The translations under genes were made by a program, and so were the position numbers. From contig QVOM02000025.1 of assembly GCA_003586115.2 (NCBI GenBank), positions 46,372,849-46,436,848 of the forward strand: DNA of 64,000 nucleotides. Reading direction: 5' to 3'. Within the stretch, counting starts at the first letter, position 1, and each line of letters begins with the position of its first letter. Of this stretch, positions 48,130 to 60,089 are shown piece by piece. The notes below the pieces were generated by a model. That model saw only the letters and a program-made list of their open reading frames with translations, was not told the DNA's origin and searched no databases. The stretch is from Salvator merianae (lineage: Eukaryota > Chordata > Lepidosauria > Squamata > Teiidae).

Positions 48130-48530
48130 ACTTCCATATGCTGCATGTTGCCTGGTTCCAGTGATCTGGGTCAAGGCCAGAACAGTGGCTCATGATGCAT
48201 GTTATGGGACATCTCCATGGTAATGGCCTGGCCTGACCTAACTTCAGAGGCTTAGTTTCAGCCTCCAAAGTTGCTAGTCAGGGTTTTTTCACCAGCCACC
48301 CAGAGATAGTCTGCTTTCGGGACCATTTCTGGGAGTCTGGCAAAATGATGCTAAATTCCACATATTGGTAGACCAGGCCATACATCTGCATGGTAAACAG
48401 CTGGGATGGCCTACTATGTGTAACACTTGTGAAACCACTTTGAAGAGTGGCTCTGGCATGATATTCATGTCAGGGCCTGCTCCAAAGCTCATCTCATGTG
48501 GACACAGCATTTCATGGAAGGCAGTTTCTA
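48130..48530. mobile_element. Foldback-type DNA element, family M7, copy 2 (inverted)
   Basis: Aligns in reverse complement with 26200-26335: CCTCCAAAGTTGCTAGTCAG, then TTTTCACCAGCCACCCAGAG, CCATTTCTGGGAGTCTGGCA and AAAATG. The left edge is GGGGCTACTTCCATATGC. The right edge is uncertain. Confidence 0.45.
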
Positions 48531-48889
48531 ACATGAATTCACATAAAAACTATACAGAATTTCTTGTGTACATAATACACAAGCATTATGTTACTATTTT
48601 AATCATCACAAAGTTTACATAAACTTTAGGGAAACACTATATTAACTTGTTGGACCTAGCATGCCTTGCATTCCAGGAAATTCAGAACTGACATGTGATC
48701 CTATGGTAAGTCTGGCCAAGCCCTTACATGTATTTGTGCTCTAACCATCTCTTTCTAGTTCATTTCTATGAATAATCAGAATAGATCAGTTATAAACATC
48801 TCTGCACTCTCTTCAACAAAGACAAAATCTTAGGGGTTCATTATATCACTTTTTCTCTTGACCCCTGTCCAGCATGTCCAATAAAAGTC
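48531..48889. other. Unassigned sequence
   Basis: No feature recognised. Confidence 0.35.
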
Positions 48890-50570
48890 ATCTAGAGGGG
48901 CTTTGTTGTCTGGATCCAGTGAATAATTAAGATTTCAGTACAGGATGATGAGGTGCCAGCTGCTTTCAAGGAAATGGTGATATGTCCTCTCCTTTGCTGG
49001 ATTCTAAAGATTGGAACAATTGTTGGCTGATCACCCAAGTTCCTTTTCTGGACCAGGTGCTTGAAAAGGTGGTGGTGGGCCAACTACAGTCATACTTGGA
49101 GGATATGGATTATCTAGATTAATTTCAATCTGGCTTCAGACCAAGTCATGGCACTGAGACTGCCTTGGTTTCCCTGATGGTGAGAGAGATGGGAGATGGT
49201 AAGATGCTACTTCGTTAATTCTGTTGCATCTCTTAGAGGCTTTAGATGCTATCAGCCACAGTATCTTATTGTAATAGTTGTAAGATTGAAAGTTGGGAGC
49301 TCAGCTTTAAAGTCATTCTGTTCCTATCTCTGTAGCAGATTTCAATGAGTAGCCACAGAGGATTTTTGGTTTTCTCCTTGTGAACTCATTGTGGGGCTCC
49401 CTGGAGGTCAATCTTATCCCTCATGCTTTTTAATATTTATATGAAGCCACTGAGACAGGCCATCAGAATGTTTGGAGTGAGGTTCCAGCAGTATTTTGAT
49501 GACACCCATATATGCATTTCTATTCTTTCTGAGACTGCATCCATATGCAGTAAATATAAGTAGCTCAAAAGTGGCATAGGGTATGATCAAACCCCCTGAG
49601 CAAATTTGAGGCTCAAAGGACAGACACAAAATGCCAAAAAATCCAATGACTTATTGTGTCCCAAAATCTCTGAATGTGTGTCCCTTTCCCAGACAGGAAA
49701 TAATTACTCCGAGGCTAACACATTTGGGGGGGGGGGTGGATTAGACGAGAAGCTACAGAAGCTCTTGTAGATAATTCCAGCCTGGAAATGGCTGCTACAG
49801 ATGGGGTGACCAATCAAGACCATGGAAACCTGACAGAGGAGCAGCCAATCAGTGGCAAGAATTTATCATCATGGAAGGCAAAAACAAAGGAAAAGATCTG
49901 TGAGGGGCTGAATCCTGGCAAGTTGGAGGTGCTGTATGTTCCAGGCTTTTGAGTTAAGAAAGTGACAAAGTATCATCTTCTAGGTAGGGTTGCACTACCC
50001 TTGAAAGAACAGGTGTGGGATTTGGGCATACTCCTGGATCTTTAGTTGCCACTTGATTTTCAGGCATTGGTGATTAACTCAGGTTAATTAGACAGCTTAA
50101 GCTCTTCCTGGACAGATATCTTCCGGACACTGTTAGGCGTGGTCTTGCAACTTCTGGATTGGATTATTGTAACACAATCTACATTGGACTATCTTTGAAA
50201 ACAGTTTGGAAGCTAGATCTTGCATAAAATGCTTCAGCCAGGTTGCTGACTAGGTGTATCTGGCTAGATTCATATTACTCTGGTCCTTAGAGTTCTGCAC
50301 TAGCTGCCATCTCACTCCTCGGCCCAATTCAGTGTTCTGATTCTGAGTTTTCAAGCCCTGAATAAATTGGGACTGAAATACCTGAAGGATCACCACTACC
50401 ATATAGTTCTCCCCATCACTTGAGATCTTCTGAGTAGGTCTCTTAGAAATATCATCCTTCTACAAGGTGGTCAGCTCACTGATTAAAGACAGGGCCTTCT
50501 CTGTTGTGGCTCCTAAGCTCTGGAATAGTTTTTGTGCTGAAATACATCATACAGAGGTTTAATTTGCTTA
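48890..50570 (+). mobile_element. L2-type LINE, longest relic, with a nested element
   Basis: It covers the L2 reverse transcriptase from before the fingers to the C-terminus. From 49043 the plus strand reads LDQVLEKVVVGQLQSYLEDM, then, after a stop, FQSGFRPSHGTETALVSLM, the L2 signature. The second catalytic motif is YFDD (49492-49503, usual YADD). The relic is interrupted at about 49530-49905 by another element, after which GGCTGAATCCTGGCAAGTTG resumes the L2 ORF. It ends with the GGGCCTTCTCTGTTGTGGCT block near 50490. Many stops and indels; not functional. Confidence 0.85.
49530..49905. mobile_element. Probable DNA element, family M6, copy 2, inside the L2 relic
   Basis: GACTGCATCCATATGCAG at the left; inner block GGTGACCAATCAAGACCATG and CAGCCAATCAGTGGCAAG, then ATCATGG, in the same order as at 45.07-45.17 kb. 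An 11-G run lies at 49726-49736. Around 100 bp of expected L2 sequence is missing at the insertion point. No clear duplication of the target. Confidence 0.55.
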
Positions 50571-52068
50571 TTTGCCTTCTCCCAGCTTGAGTGCACAATA
50601 TTTGCATGTTATAGTGATTTTCTGCATTAACATTACTAAATGAGACCATTCTTACAGTATAAGCAGCAGCTGCCTATGCATTAAGGCCATCTAGGAGTGT
50701 GGGGTAACTACATGACTGAAATCTTTACTTTTACTTATGTCCCTGTTCAGGCAAGTGAAACTGAGTCTTTAATTCATGTCACTGCCCTACCTCCTCTACC
50801 AAACAGTCAGAATGGTCCTTGCTACAAGAAGTCATCAGTGTACAAACAGATATTTTGGAAGTTTATAATCTAGAGAATGTTTACATTGTCAGTTCGTTGT
50901 GTAATGTGTTTCCCACCCTTTCCATTTGTTTATGCTAATTTAATTATAGTTATTTTTATATCTTGAGTTTTCTGCTCTATGTATGACTAATTATATTGTG
51001 AAATTGCTTACAGATCAGGAACCTTTATTTGTTTGTAGTTTGGCAAGCCTGATCTCTGGAGGAGTAATGAAAGTTCTGAATACTTGATGACAATTGGACA
51101 GTTAATGAATGGATATTGAAATGGACAAGATTTTAATAATGAAAAATTGAATTATTATTAATTTCTCCCCCTTCCTATACCCTTGCCTATCAATCCATTT
51201 AAACCTTTGTAGTCATCTTCCATATCAAGGAAGGTTACAACAGAAACAGAAGACCAACAAGAAGAATAAGGGTGAGAATCTATTTAACAAGCACCCTTTT
51301 ATAAGTTCACAAACATCAAATAGCTTACTATTTGACAGCTCAGGGTTCCAAAACATTTCAGAACATAATTTCCAACTTTCCTTCATGTTCTTTCTGTTTC
51401 AGTCATGCTGAGATGGTGTCAATAAAAGCAAATCTTCTTAGTTGTGTCCCATTTGAGGAACACTTTCTGCAGTGATGTTCACCTGGGGTTCAAGTGGAAT
51501 CAAATGGGGAATTCTGGTGGAATCACACAGTCCTCTTGGACTGTGTCAGCAGGGTTCTGAGTATGCAATGTCTGCTCAACTTCAGATGCCAAAAAAGGGC
51601 CAGGTCCTTCATAGGCACACAGTGACAACATGGAAATCAAAACATAGTTTAAGTGTCAAAGGGCCATCCATGTGCTCAATGCATCTGCCTGGGTAAAAAG
51701 GGGATGGACAAATGTCTCTGGCTCTCAAGTTGCCCCAGTCCTTGACTGAAGCAATTCCAACTTCTCCATTGGTGTTCTGAGCAAGGACATTCACTTTCCT
51801 CTTTTCATGTGGATTAATGGCAGGGAGAGGAAGTGACTCAGTGGATGCATATTGCGTCCAGATTACAATTTCCAATCCTCCAACAGGTTCCATATGGAAT
51901 CCTCACTGCTGTAGATGGTAGTTTCACCCTAACTGCATTTTGGTTTTATGCTTTCATGAGTCTCCAGAAATGTATCTAAGGCTTGGGACCTGAGGCAGGA
52001 GGAGTCATAGATATTGTCCATAGACTTCCCTTTCCAGTCTGGAGACCACTATTGAAGATGACATCTTT
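50571..52068. other. Unassigned sequence
   Basis: Frames of 74-94 codons at 51.47-51.9 kb show no motif, and this part is CA/TG-rich like the foldback families, with no ends found. Nothing else recognised. Confidence 0.3.
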
Positions 52069-52298
52069 CTAAGGCTGGGTTCAGACATAACAAAAGGGGC
52101 ACCTCAGAGAGACAGTGTGTAGCACTTGGGTTCCTGACCCTTCTTTAATCCACCTTGTTTTGCACAGAATGGTTATGGGAAATGGGAGAAACAAGCTAGT
52201 GTGTGAACAATCCCATCTTTAAGCTGTCCCTCCCTCCCTCCCTCCCTCCCTTTCTTCCTTCCTTTCTTTCATTTTTTCTGTGTGTGAGCACAGCCTTT
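52069..52298. mobile_element. Foldback DNA element, family M5, copy 3 (inverted inner block)
   Basis: Left CTAAGGCTGGGTTCAGACAT; right reverse complement CTAAAGGCTGTGCTCACACA. These are clear inverted ends 230 bp apart. Inside, GTGTGTGAACAATCCCATCT is the reverse complement of the M5 block at 2.82 kb. A CCCT/CCTT tract (52228-52270) has expanded within it. Confidence 0.65.
52228..52270. repeat. (CCCT)n/(CCTT)n tract
   Basis: About six CCCT units passing into CTTC/CTTT units. Confidence 0.92.
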
Positions 52299-52869
52299 AG
52301 AGTGTTTGAGAATTCAGATGTGAAGTAGCTGCTCTAGCAATATGCAGTTTGTCTCTAAGATCAGTCACTAGACTGCTGACCAGTGGATAGGAAAGTAGTA
52401 TATATATATTTTTTAAAAGTATCAAGAGTCACTTGAGAAATTATACACTGGTTATGCTTGAGATTATTTCTAGGTTTTGACATGATAATAAGAAAACTAA
52501 ACATACAGCTTCAGATTGGCAAGAGCATTATAGTTAATACAGCGCATAATTAAGATCTATATAGTTTTAGTATTTTTTAAAAAATGAGTTAGACTAGACA
52601 GGGCAAGACTGACATATGTCTTATATATTTCTTTACTGGAATTAAAGATGTTACAGCTGGACTAAATTCTGGATTTTTATATTATATACCTGACTTTTTA
52701 GAACAATAAAAAAATCTATGGGTATTCCAGTGAAACTGGTTAAAAAATTATTAAAAATAAGATTATATTGGAGTTTACTATATAGAAGAACATGTCTTGC
52801 TGAGAAAGATTTGCAAATGTTTATTTAAAGGTAAGTTCTTTTTAATTTTTTGAGAGTCTGGGAGCAATC
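52299..52869. other. Unassigned AT-rich sequence
   Basis: Short TA stretch near 52400 and A/T homopolymers. No feature recognised. Confidence 0.35.
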
Positions 52870-53175
52870 AGATGCTCAATGGGTAAATGTGCCCACATGC
52901 TGTCACCATTTACAGGAGTGCCCACAGTTGCTCCCAGATGCTATTAGCTGTAGACAACTGAAGCACTGTCCACAGCTTGACTGGGAGCAGCTAGTGAGCT
53001 TCAGTGATCAACAGTGTTTGCATCCTGTTCCGGGTGCGAACATTGTGACTGGTTGTGGTGCTGTGGCTGCAACAGCACAGTTGAGCACCGTGTCCCAGTT
53101 GCCATGGCATGACCCAGCCCTGGATGGGCCATTCACTCTTTGAGTGCTCACACAGCAGTGCTGTGGGTTCTTACA
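52870..53175. mobile_element. Foldback DNA element, family M1, copy 4 (left end missing)
   Basis: TGCTATTAGCTGTAGACA at 52938, then hairpin arms TGTAGACAACT and ACTGTCCACA; afterwards CTTGACTGGGAGCAGCTAG as in copy 2, and CCATTCACTCTTTGAGTGCT as a possible inner inverted repeat. No GGGCCTGTTT-like left terminus. Confidence 0.6.
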
Positions 53176-53525
53176 AGCCTCATATGGTATGGTTGTATTA
53201 TACTAGACTCGTAATTGAGACAACCCCAATGTCTTTGGCTAGATGTCAACTATATCTGTACACTGACTTTCAAAATATATTTTATAAATCACCTTAACCA
53301 AGTTCATTCATGCACACATACATAAACAAATAAATCCGATAAATAAGTCCTAAGGGCATCTAGCAGGCAAGTTCTAATAGAACATCTGTTGTAGTTCAGT
53401 AATTGCTTAAAGACTAGGAAGCAGAAAATAAGAATACATGACCTATTCTTATGAAATGACCATTTGAGGACCTATACTACTGACAAATAATCTAGAATTT
53501 AGAATATGGAGTGAGATGGACAAGA
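53176..53525. other. Unassigned sequence
   Basis: No feature recognised. Confidence 0.35.
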
Positions 53526-53704
53526 GGCCCTTCTGGACTTGGCCTTATTCTGGACTGTATCCTGGAACAGTGGCCTGCCACCTGCATGCTGATGCAGACT
53601 ATGGCAGGCCCCACCTGAGACCTGTCATTGCCTGCACTAGCATGCATATGGCAGGTCCCTTTTCCTGGATATAAACTAGCATAGGGTGCAGTGCAGAAAG
53701 AGCC
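53526..53704. mobile_element. Palindromic DNA element, family M2, copy 2
   Basis: 179 bp, left arm GGCCCTTCTGGACTTGGCC, right arm reverse complement GGCTCTTTCTGCACTGCACC. The arms stay complementary almost to the centre (GGACCTGCCATATGCATGCT against TGGCCTGCCACCTGCATGCT). Aligns throughout with the copy at 59525. Confidence 0.75.
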
Positions 53705-54875
53705 ACAGTTGTGTAAGATTTCAAGTTCTTCAGTCACCAACACGTCATCTTTTTTGGACTCACCTATTCTGAAAAGATGTGCCAGAATGACATAACATTA
53801 TGTAAATCGATGGTTTAAACCCATTTTATATATAGCATATGCCAAACTTAAAAGTGTCTCATTGAGCAGGAAAAGGGGATGGAATGGCAAATCAAAATGA
53901 CACAAATTCTCAACAAAGAAAAAAAAGGAGATTCCAAAATATAAAAAGTTTCAGGACAAGCAAAATTAATTGATTGACTACTAAATGGCATGATTTAATT
54001 ATAGCCACTAAGGATGTAGAAAACATTTTGGGTTTGAAATGAATAGTTGCAAGTATTCCAAGCTCAGAATGAAACACCCTTAAAATTATATGAAAATGTT
54101 AGCTTGATTGATGATGAACCCAAACAGCACTGGGGTAAACTGTTCACTGGTGAACCTAGAACCATTCATCTGGTCCTACAAACTAGCTGAATTGTTCAGT
54201 GAATGACTTGCCATTCCCCTACAAATGCACCCTGGCCAACCCCTTTTCCTTAATCATATCCAGTTTATCCCCAAGTAATGCCCCAGCCTCCAACCTTTCC
54301 TTGGCCATGCCCCACTAATACAGACCAGCTTGTTCTCAATTAAAATGTAGGCATGTGTATACATGTATATCAAGATATTACACTGTATTAAAAGCTGGAG
54401 GTCCACGGAGACCATATTTTACCTGCAGTGGAGCTATGCTGATTCAACTAAATGTAAAGGAAAGAAAAGGTGTGATTTTAAAAAGTTGTCACACAAAACT
54501 GTAGCTACTCCCATTTTAGTTTCCCTCTTTGTTACTATCTTATAACAATATAGAACATCTAAGCAAGATTTAGCAGCTTTTTGCAACAAGAAAACACACG
54601 GAAGTACAGATTGGATACAAAAGTATTAGTGCTAATGTGATAATTACACTTCCTTGCTGGTTCGCAATGAGACATATGATTCAATAAGATAGTAAGTGCC
54701 TCAATAGCTGCATGGATGAGATATCTTTTGTGGTTTTGTCTGAAAATCCTTTTAATTTGAAAAGGAGAGCTAGAATAACTGAAATTATCTAGTCCAGTAA
54801 CTAACACAACTAAATTGTTAAGTGTTTTCTATTATGATAAACCTGTCTAGGTGTTATTTGGAGCAACTGAAAGCT
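53705..54875. other. Unassigned sequence
   Basis: No gene or repeat recognised. Confidence 0.35.
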
Positions 54876-54963
54876 ATGTGAGCCATTGTCTGTCATGCTA
54901 ATTTGAACTGGCACAACTAATGTGACCCATTGTCTGTCATGCTATTTTGAACTGGCACAACTA
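54876..54963 (+). repeat. 44-bp tandem duplication
   Basis: Two adjacent 44-bp units, 54876-54919 and 54920-54963, beginning ATGTGASCCATTGTCTGTCA and differing at two positions (G/C and A/T). The high identity suggests a recent duplication. Confidence 0.95.
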
Positions 54964-57900
54964 AGACTACATGACTTATTTTGTGTTCCCTTGCCTGCCA
55001 CTACTTTCCTGCCTTGAAAGCTTGCCCCTTCTTTATTTCCCCACCACATTATCAAAGAAAAGTATATAAGTTGCCCTGATCTTATCCTGGGGTTCTGTAG
55101 TAGGGTAGGAGCTTTCAAGGATGCCTCCATCTCTACCCCTCACTACTTGCTGCTGATCACTTCCCCTTACTGCCCAGAAGACAGAATCACCTTTTTAAGC
55201 TGAAATTGCTACTGAGGCAGAAGAAGCCATTCACCCCCTTTGGCCTCTCCTCTTTGCTGAGATCCATTTATTCCCGCTGTTGCAGGACAAAGGACTGAAA
55301 AACTGCATGTTTTTAAAACCCTTGGAGTTTGGCTTTGGCTCAGATCTAAGAATTCATGCATGGTAGATAATGTCTGCAGTAACAAGATATCCAATGTGAA
55401 TGCATTCAAGGGTCTGTTGCTGAGTCCATCTTTGTTACCTTGGCTTAAAGATTGCCTCCCTCAAGAAACTCTGAGCAATTCCCTTTTCTTTCCCAAACAG
55501 CTTTATGAAGCATAAAAATGGGACTTCGGAGGATGAGATTTTATTCCAATTTCCCATTCCCTTTAGCCAAATTAATGCTTGGGTGTAACTGATTGTGAAA
55601 CGGGTAGATGGTAGATGATGAAGACCTACAAGCAGGTAACAACTTCAGATGATCTAAGAGACTAGAAGAAGTGTATTTAGTTAGGCTAGGAGGAAAGCTA
55701 GCTCAAAATGGATTGATATACTTGACTGAATAAAAATGCACAGCTCTTGTAAAAAATCATTCAACCATGCCTAAGTGTTCTTTAGCTTGCACCAGAATTA
55801 TCCAATTCAGTGATTGACTGAATAATTGCTGATTGCTTTCTCTGTCTTTAAAAATGGCTGTTTTTTCACCTGCTACTGGATTCTGATTGTTCTGTGTTTT
55901 GTTAATAAAGAATCATTTAATACTGGAACTTTCCCTTGTGTTTCCCCTCATCTCTTGAATTCACATCTTGCTAATTGTTTCTATTAAAACTAACTTGTAT
56001 GCTTAAGGCTCTAAAGTTATGAACTGGGAGCTAATTCCCCTATCCAGTATAAATCAGTTCATGTTATACCACCAACCCATGCTCATACCTTGCCATCCCC
56101 ATTGGGTCTTCAAGCTACTTACCTGCCCCTAAGGACCTGTGATGGTCTTCTGTTGCCAACACATTGTCTAGAGAAAACCTACTAGGACTTATAGAGTGTA
56201 TGAATACAAGTCCTCCCAGAAGACCTAGTGAGTGTACATGCATGCAATCAGTTCCTGCAAAGGCCTTAAACATGATTGGTCAGAAATCTGTGAACTAGTA
56301 CAGAATGTTGGAAGTGTTTCTGCCTGCACTCTTTTTACAACTGGATACCTCGGTATATAAATACTATATAGACTTTTAAAACACCTTCTTAAAATCCTCA
56401 GTTAATAAACGACTAAAGCATTTCATTATTTATTTAATGAAACATTTAATTTTGCTGTTTTGCTGTGTATCATCTTAAATTTTGATATACAGAGGACTGC
56501 ATACTTGCAGATGATTTAGCTTGAGTGTATTAACTTGATTGTATTAGAATGTGGATGAATAAGATGGTAGAATGCAATGATGAAAAAGGATGCTGAGGGG
56601 ATAAGGTGTTCTAATTCAAGTTTGTTGCTGTTGTTTGGTCCCTGTCTAGAGTCAGGACTGACCAGGGATTTTTTACAAGATCTAGATCAATGTCAGATTA
56701 ATCTTATGTCTTTCACTTCAACAGTCTTGAATCTCTTTAAAAGGCATTCTCTGTTTCTTTTGTTGTGTCACACAAACACTCAGGTTGTTCATTGTTAAAT
56801 AAAATAAAAATATACTTTATTAATTGATACCATAATAGTTTCTAAGGACAGTCTACATTTCATGAATAATCTTCAAAAGATTGCTCAAGCAGTGGATACA
56901 ATATTATAAGTTTCTTGATACATTATCTTCTGCAATTAAAATCAGGACTGCTACTACATCCAACACCCTTAGACTTTGTCCCCAGGCCCATAGAGGGAGA
57001 CACCTAGGGGTGAGTGCTTCTGTGAAATTGCCCTCCTTGCCACATTACTGGAACTCTTCCTCAGTTCTGCTTCCAGCATGTGAGGGCAATTGAAGACACT
57101 ATGGATAAAGCTCTTACCTTTCTAGCATTATTTCATACCCTTTCCCCAGATTTCCTTCAATTCACATCCTGTGCCACTGTACATGGGTGCTCAACACTTT
57201 GAATGGTCAGTTGAAACATCTGGGAGTGCATATAGAGAGACAGAATGCATTTACACAAAACAAAAGAAGAGTCTCAATAGTGTCTTTTTAAACCCTCTCT
57301 AAACCTCTTCCGTGGTGTCCTCCAGGATTTTCAAGTAACTTTCAGGAAGTGAGTTTAAATTCCTTGACTGACAAGTTGAGTCATCACCTTCAGATACACC
57401 CATATCTACACACTATGTTGGTTTTTCTTGTTGCTAATAGTACCAATAGGATTTTTGCCCCAAACTCAAATGTGTGTGTGTGTTTATGGTGAAATAAGAA
57501 GGGAGATATAAGAAAGAGATGAGCTGAACTATCTCCTCTCAAAACAAAAAACAAAAACAAACAATAAAAACAAAAACAAACCACTGTGAAGCAACGTCTG
57601 GTTTATCAGCAATGCCTTCTAGTCTCTCTGACAGGGCCAGAGGTACTTTTATATACATGAATGTGCCTCTTTCATTCATGAACTTCGTTGACACCACAGG
57701 CTCTTTTGTTCAGAGTTAGATCATTGTTCTACTCTTCCCTTAAATGCCATATGGTGCAGTAGAAACAGTTTTAGAAAAAGGGAGTGAGAGGTAGAGAGAT
57801 GGCGACTGAGAGAAGAAAGAGATCAAACTGTAGCAGATGAAATTGATTTATTTATGTGGGCAAATGTGTAAGTCTGGGTGTAAGGAGGCAAAGGACCAGG

Positions 57901-58370
57901 AATACTCTCCACAGTGCAGTAAACAGGCTGCTTATGTGACAGCCATGCTGTGCTTGTTTTCTATACTTGAAAATAATTGTGCACTTTTTTTGTTATCTTA
58001 ATAATACTGTCTGACAATGACTTATGACTCTGGTGGCTTGACAGAGGTCTATAACACTTCAGTCCTAAGCAAAAGAGAGAAACGAAGAAAGAGAAAAAGA
58101 AGGAAGAGATGAGGGTAGATTCTATATGATGTGCCATATGTGCATAACTGTCAAGTATCTGTCTGGCAACTTCAGAAGTTATCTGCATCCAATTTGAATG
58201 GTGAAGTCATGCTGTCAGTGCAGAGATGTGAGCAACGTGTGCAGCTGAGTTAACTGCTCGACACCAATCATAGAAAAGGATAAACAGCATTGCTTCTTTG
58301 TCTGTGGCCATGCTTTTGCCAGCCTGGACCAGGTTTCTGAACAGTGGTCTGCTTTAATATAAAGGTGCCA
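54964..58370. other. Unassigned sequence
   Basis: Contains an AATAAA (55904-55909) followed by a GT-rich stretch, as at a transcript or LTR end, and an A/C-rich low-complexity tract (57541-57582). No exon recognised; frames of 60-82 codons lack motifs. Confidence 0.35.
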
Positions 58371-58700
58371 TTTTTTTTTTTTTAACAAAATGCTTTATTA
58401 AAAAAGGAGGAGCAGGAAGAGGATTAAAATAACCAAACTATGAACAAACTTCACCAATAAGTTATCAGGTCAGATTCAAGATTTTATGCTTGTCAGAGAG
58501 CAGGGAGTAGTTTTGGACAGAATTCCACTCCAGCACAGCCACCAGCAATATATGGCCATGCCACTCTGCAAAAATAGGGAGAAATAAGGGTAAGGAATAG
58601 TCATGCCAGCTAGAAGGGTAGGGTAGGGTGAATGAAGGTAGATATGTTCTTATGTAATAATGTGGAAAAGGTTTTAAATTGTGAGCAGCCCATTAAGGTT
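58371..58700 (-). mobile_element. Possible polyadenylated retrocopy (minus strand)
   Basis: Thirteen T (58371-58383), then ten bases, then TTTATT (58394-58399). On the minus strand this reads AATAAA, a 10-base spacer and a poly-A tail: the 3' end of a polyadenylated transcript that was copied back into DNA. The body would lie to the right; its extent is a guess and I do not recognise the source. No flanking duplication was found. Confidence 0.4.
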
Positions 58701-59457
58701 TAAACTCTTAAGTGGACCAGAAAACTCCACAACCCTTAAATAAGGAAGTCTCACTAGTGGAGCTGGATGTGGAATCCATGATGTATGAAATGGCACAGTG
58801 AGTGCTGTAAATGGTTTGTGCTAGTCCTGGTGTAGACAAAAATGGCAGAATCATGGCATCTCAAGGAATTTTGAAAATACAAAGAACACTATGCAACCTT
58901 CTCTAGCGATAAGAAATCTATGCCTGTTGATTACATAGTTTTCCTGCCAAATGGGAGACTAGCTCATCTTGAAGAAAGAGTCTGGTCCAGTGTTAGAAAC
59001 TCCACTCATCACTCAGCTGACCTTTCTGAGATTGAAGACCAAAGCAAATCAAATACCAGGCATTTCTACCTGCCAGGTGAGAACAAAAGTTATTCAGAAG
59101 TGACCTTTCAACAGTGTCTGATCACAAACATGGGTTCCCCTCTTCCATTTATCTTGATCTTAATGATGATCCAAAAATAAAAAAATAAAAAAAAACTCAC
59201 TGAAAACATTCTATTAAAAGGGATATGTCAACAAGAAACTGAAATAGTCAGATTGCCCAGTGGTCCAACAAGTCTAAAGCATTGAATGAGAGATGCTAAG
59301 AACAACAAAAATGGCATCCTCAGATATTTTATAACTAAAATGAATATGGGGATTAGTAGTCCAGAGACCACTGAATTACACAGTTCTTATTTTAGTCAGT
59401 CTTCTACAAGAATATTTTCCCTAAAAATATTATAGACCAGAATTTCATTTTGAGACT
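58701..59457. other. Unassigned; one candidate exon-like frame
   Basis: At 58920-59180 an 86-codon plus-strand frame includes LPNGRLAHLEERVWSSVR and is interrupted, in frame, by CCAG|GTGAGA, a good donor-like site, near 59073. The preceding TTGATTACATAG could serve as an acceptor. The protein is not recognised, and nothing else supports an exon. Confidence 0.15.
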
Positions 59458-59980
59458 AAGGGTGCAATCAGACACACTTAATGAGGCATCTTCTGGGGAC
59501 TTTGAGTATTGGATGCCAGACACTGGCCCTTTCTGCACTTGGACTTATTCCAGATTGTATCTCAGAACAGGGACTTGCCATCTGCATGCTAGTGCAGACT
59601 GTGGTAGGCCCTGGGCAAGACCTTTCATAGGTTGCACTAGCATGTGGATAGCAGGTCCCTATTCTGGGATATAATCCACAATAAGGCCAAGTGCAGAAAG
59701 GGCCACTTTCTCCCTGCATTCACCTAACCCAATCTTGTAGTATGGGAATGGGCACATCTTCCTCATTCAGAGTTTCATAACACTGAAGGCATCTCTTTCC
59801 TTTAGTCAGATTGGATGGGAAGCAATATAAGCACAGTGGTGGGACATTTAGCCAATCACAGCATGGAAGCAGTTGCTATGGGTGATTAACCAATCATGGC
59901 CATGGAAAGCTAGGCCAACAAGAAAGTGCATAGTACCCATTGTCAAGGAAGGCATTGCCAGACTTCAAGGCAAACTAACA
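59458..59980. mobile_element. Probable DNA element, family M6, copy 3, carrying a nested M2
   Basis: GGGTGCAATCAGACACAC at the left. CCAATCACAGCATGGAA (59853) and AACCAATCATGGCCATGG match the ordered CCAAT block of the other two M6 copies. An M2 element (59525-59704) sits inside. The right boundary is not fixed; CAATGCAGTGTGAAAAA near 59980 could be it. Confidence 0.5.
59525..59704. mobile_element. Palindromic DNA element, family M2, copy 3
   Basis: 180 bp. GGCCCTTTCTGCACTTGG on the left is matched exactly by the reverse complement of the right end. Counted by eye, the two 87-base arms agree at about 80 percent of positions, so nearly the whole element can fold into one hairpin. A 3-base ACT flanks both sides, too short to mean much. 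Confidence 0.85.
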
Positions 59981-60089
59981 ATGCAGTGTGAAAAAAATAG
60001 GTAGGTCTTTGGGCATTTATTTATTTAACCATTCGAATGCCATTTTTTGTGTGCCTATGGAAGGGATGATTTTTCTTAAAAAGGCTGTC

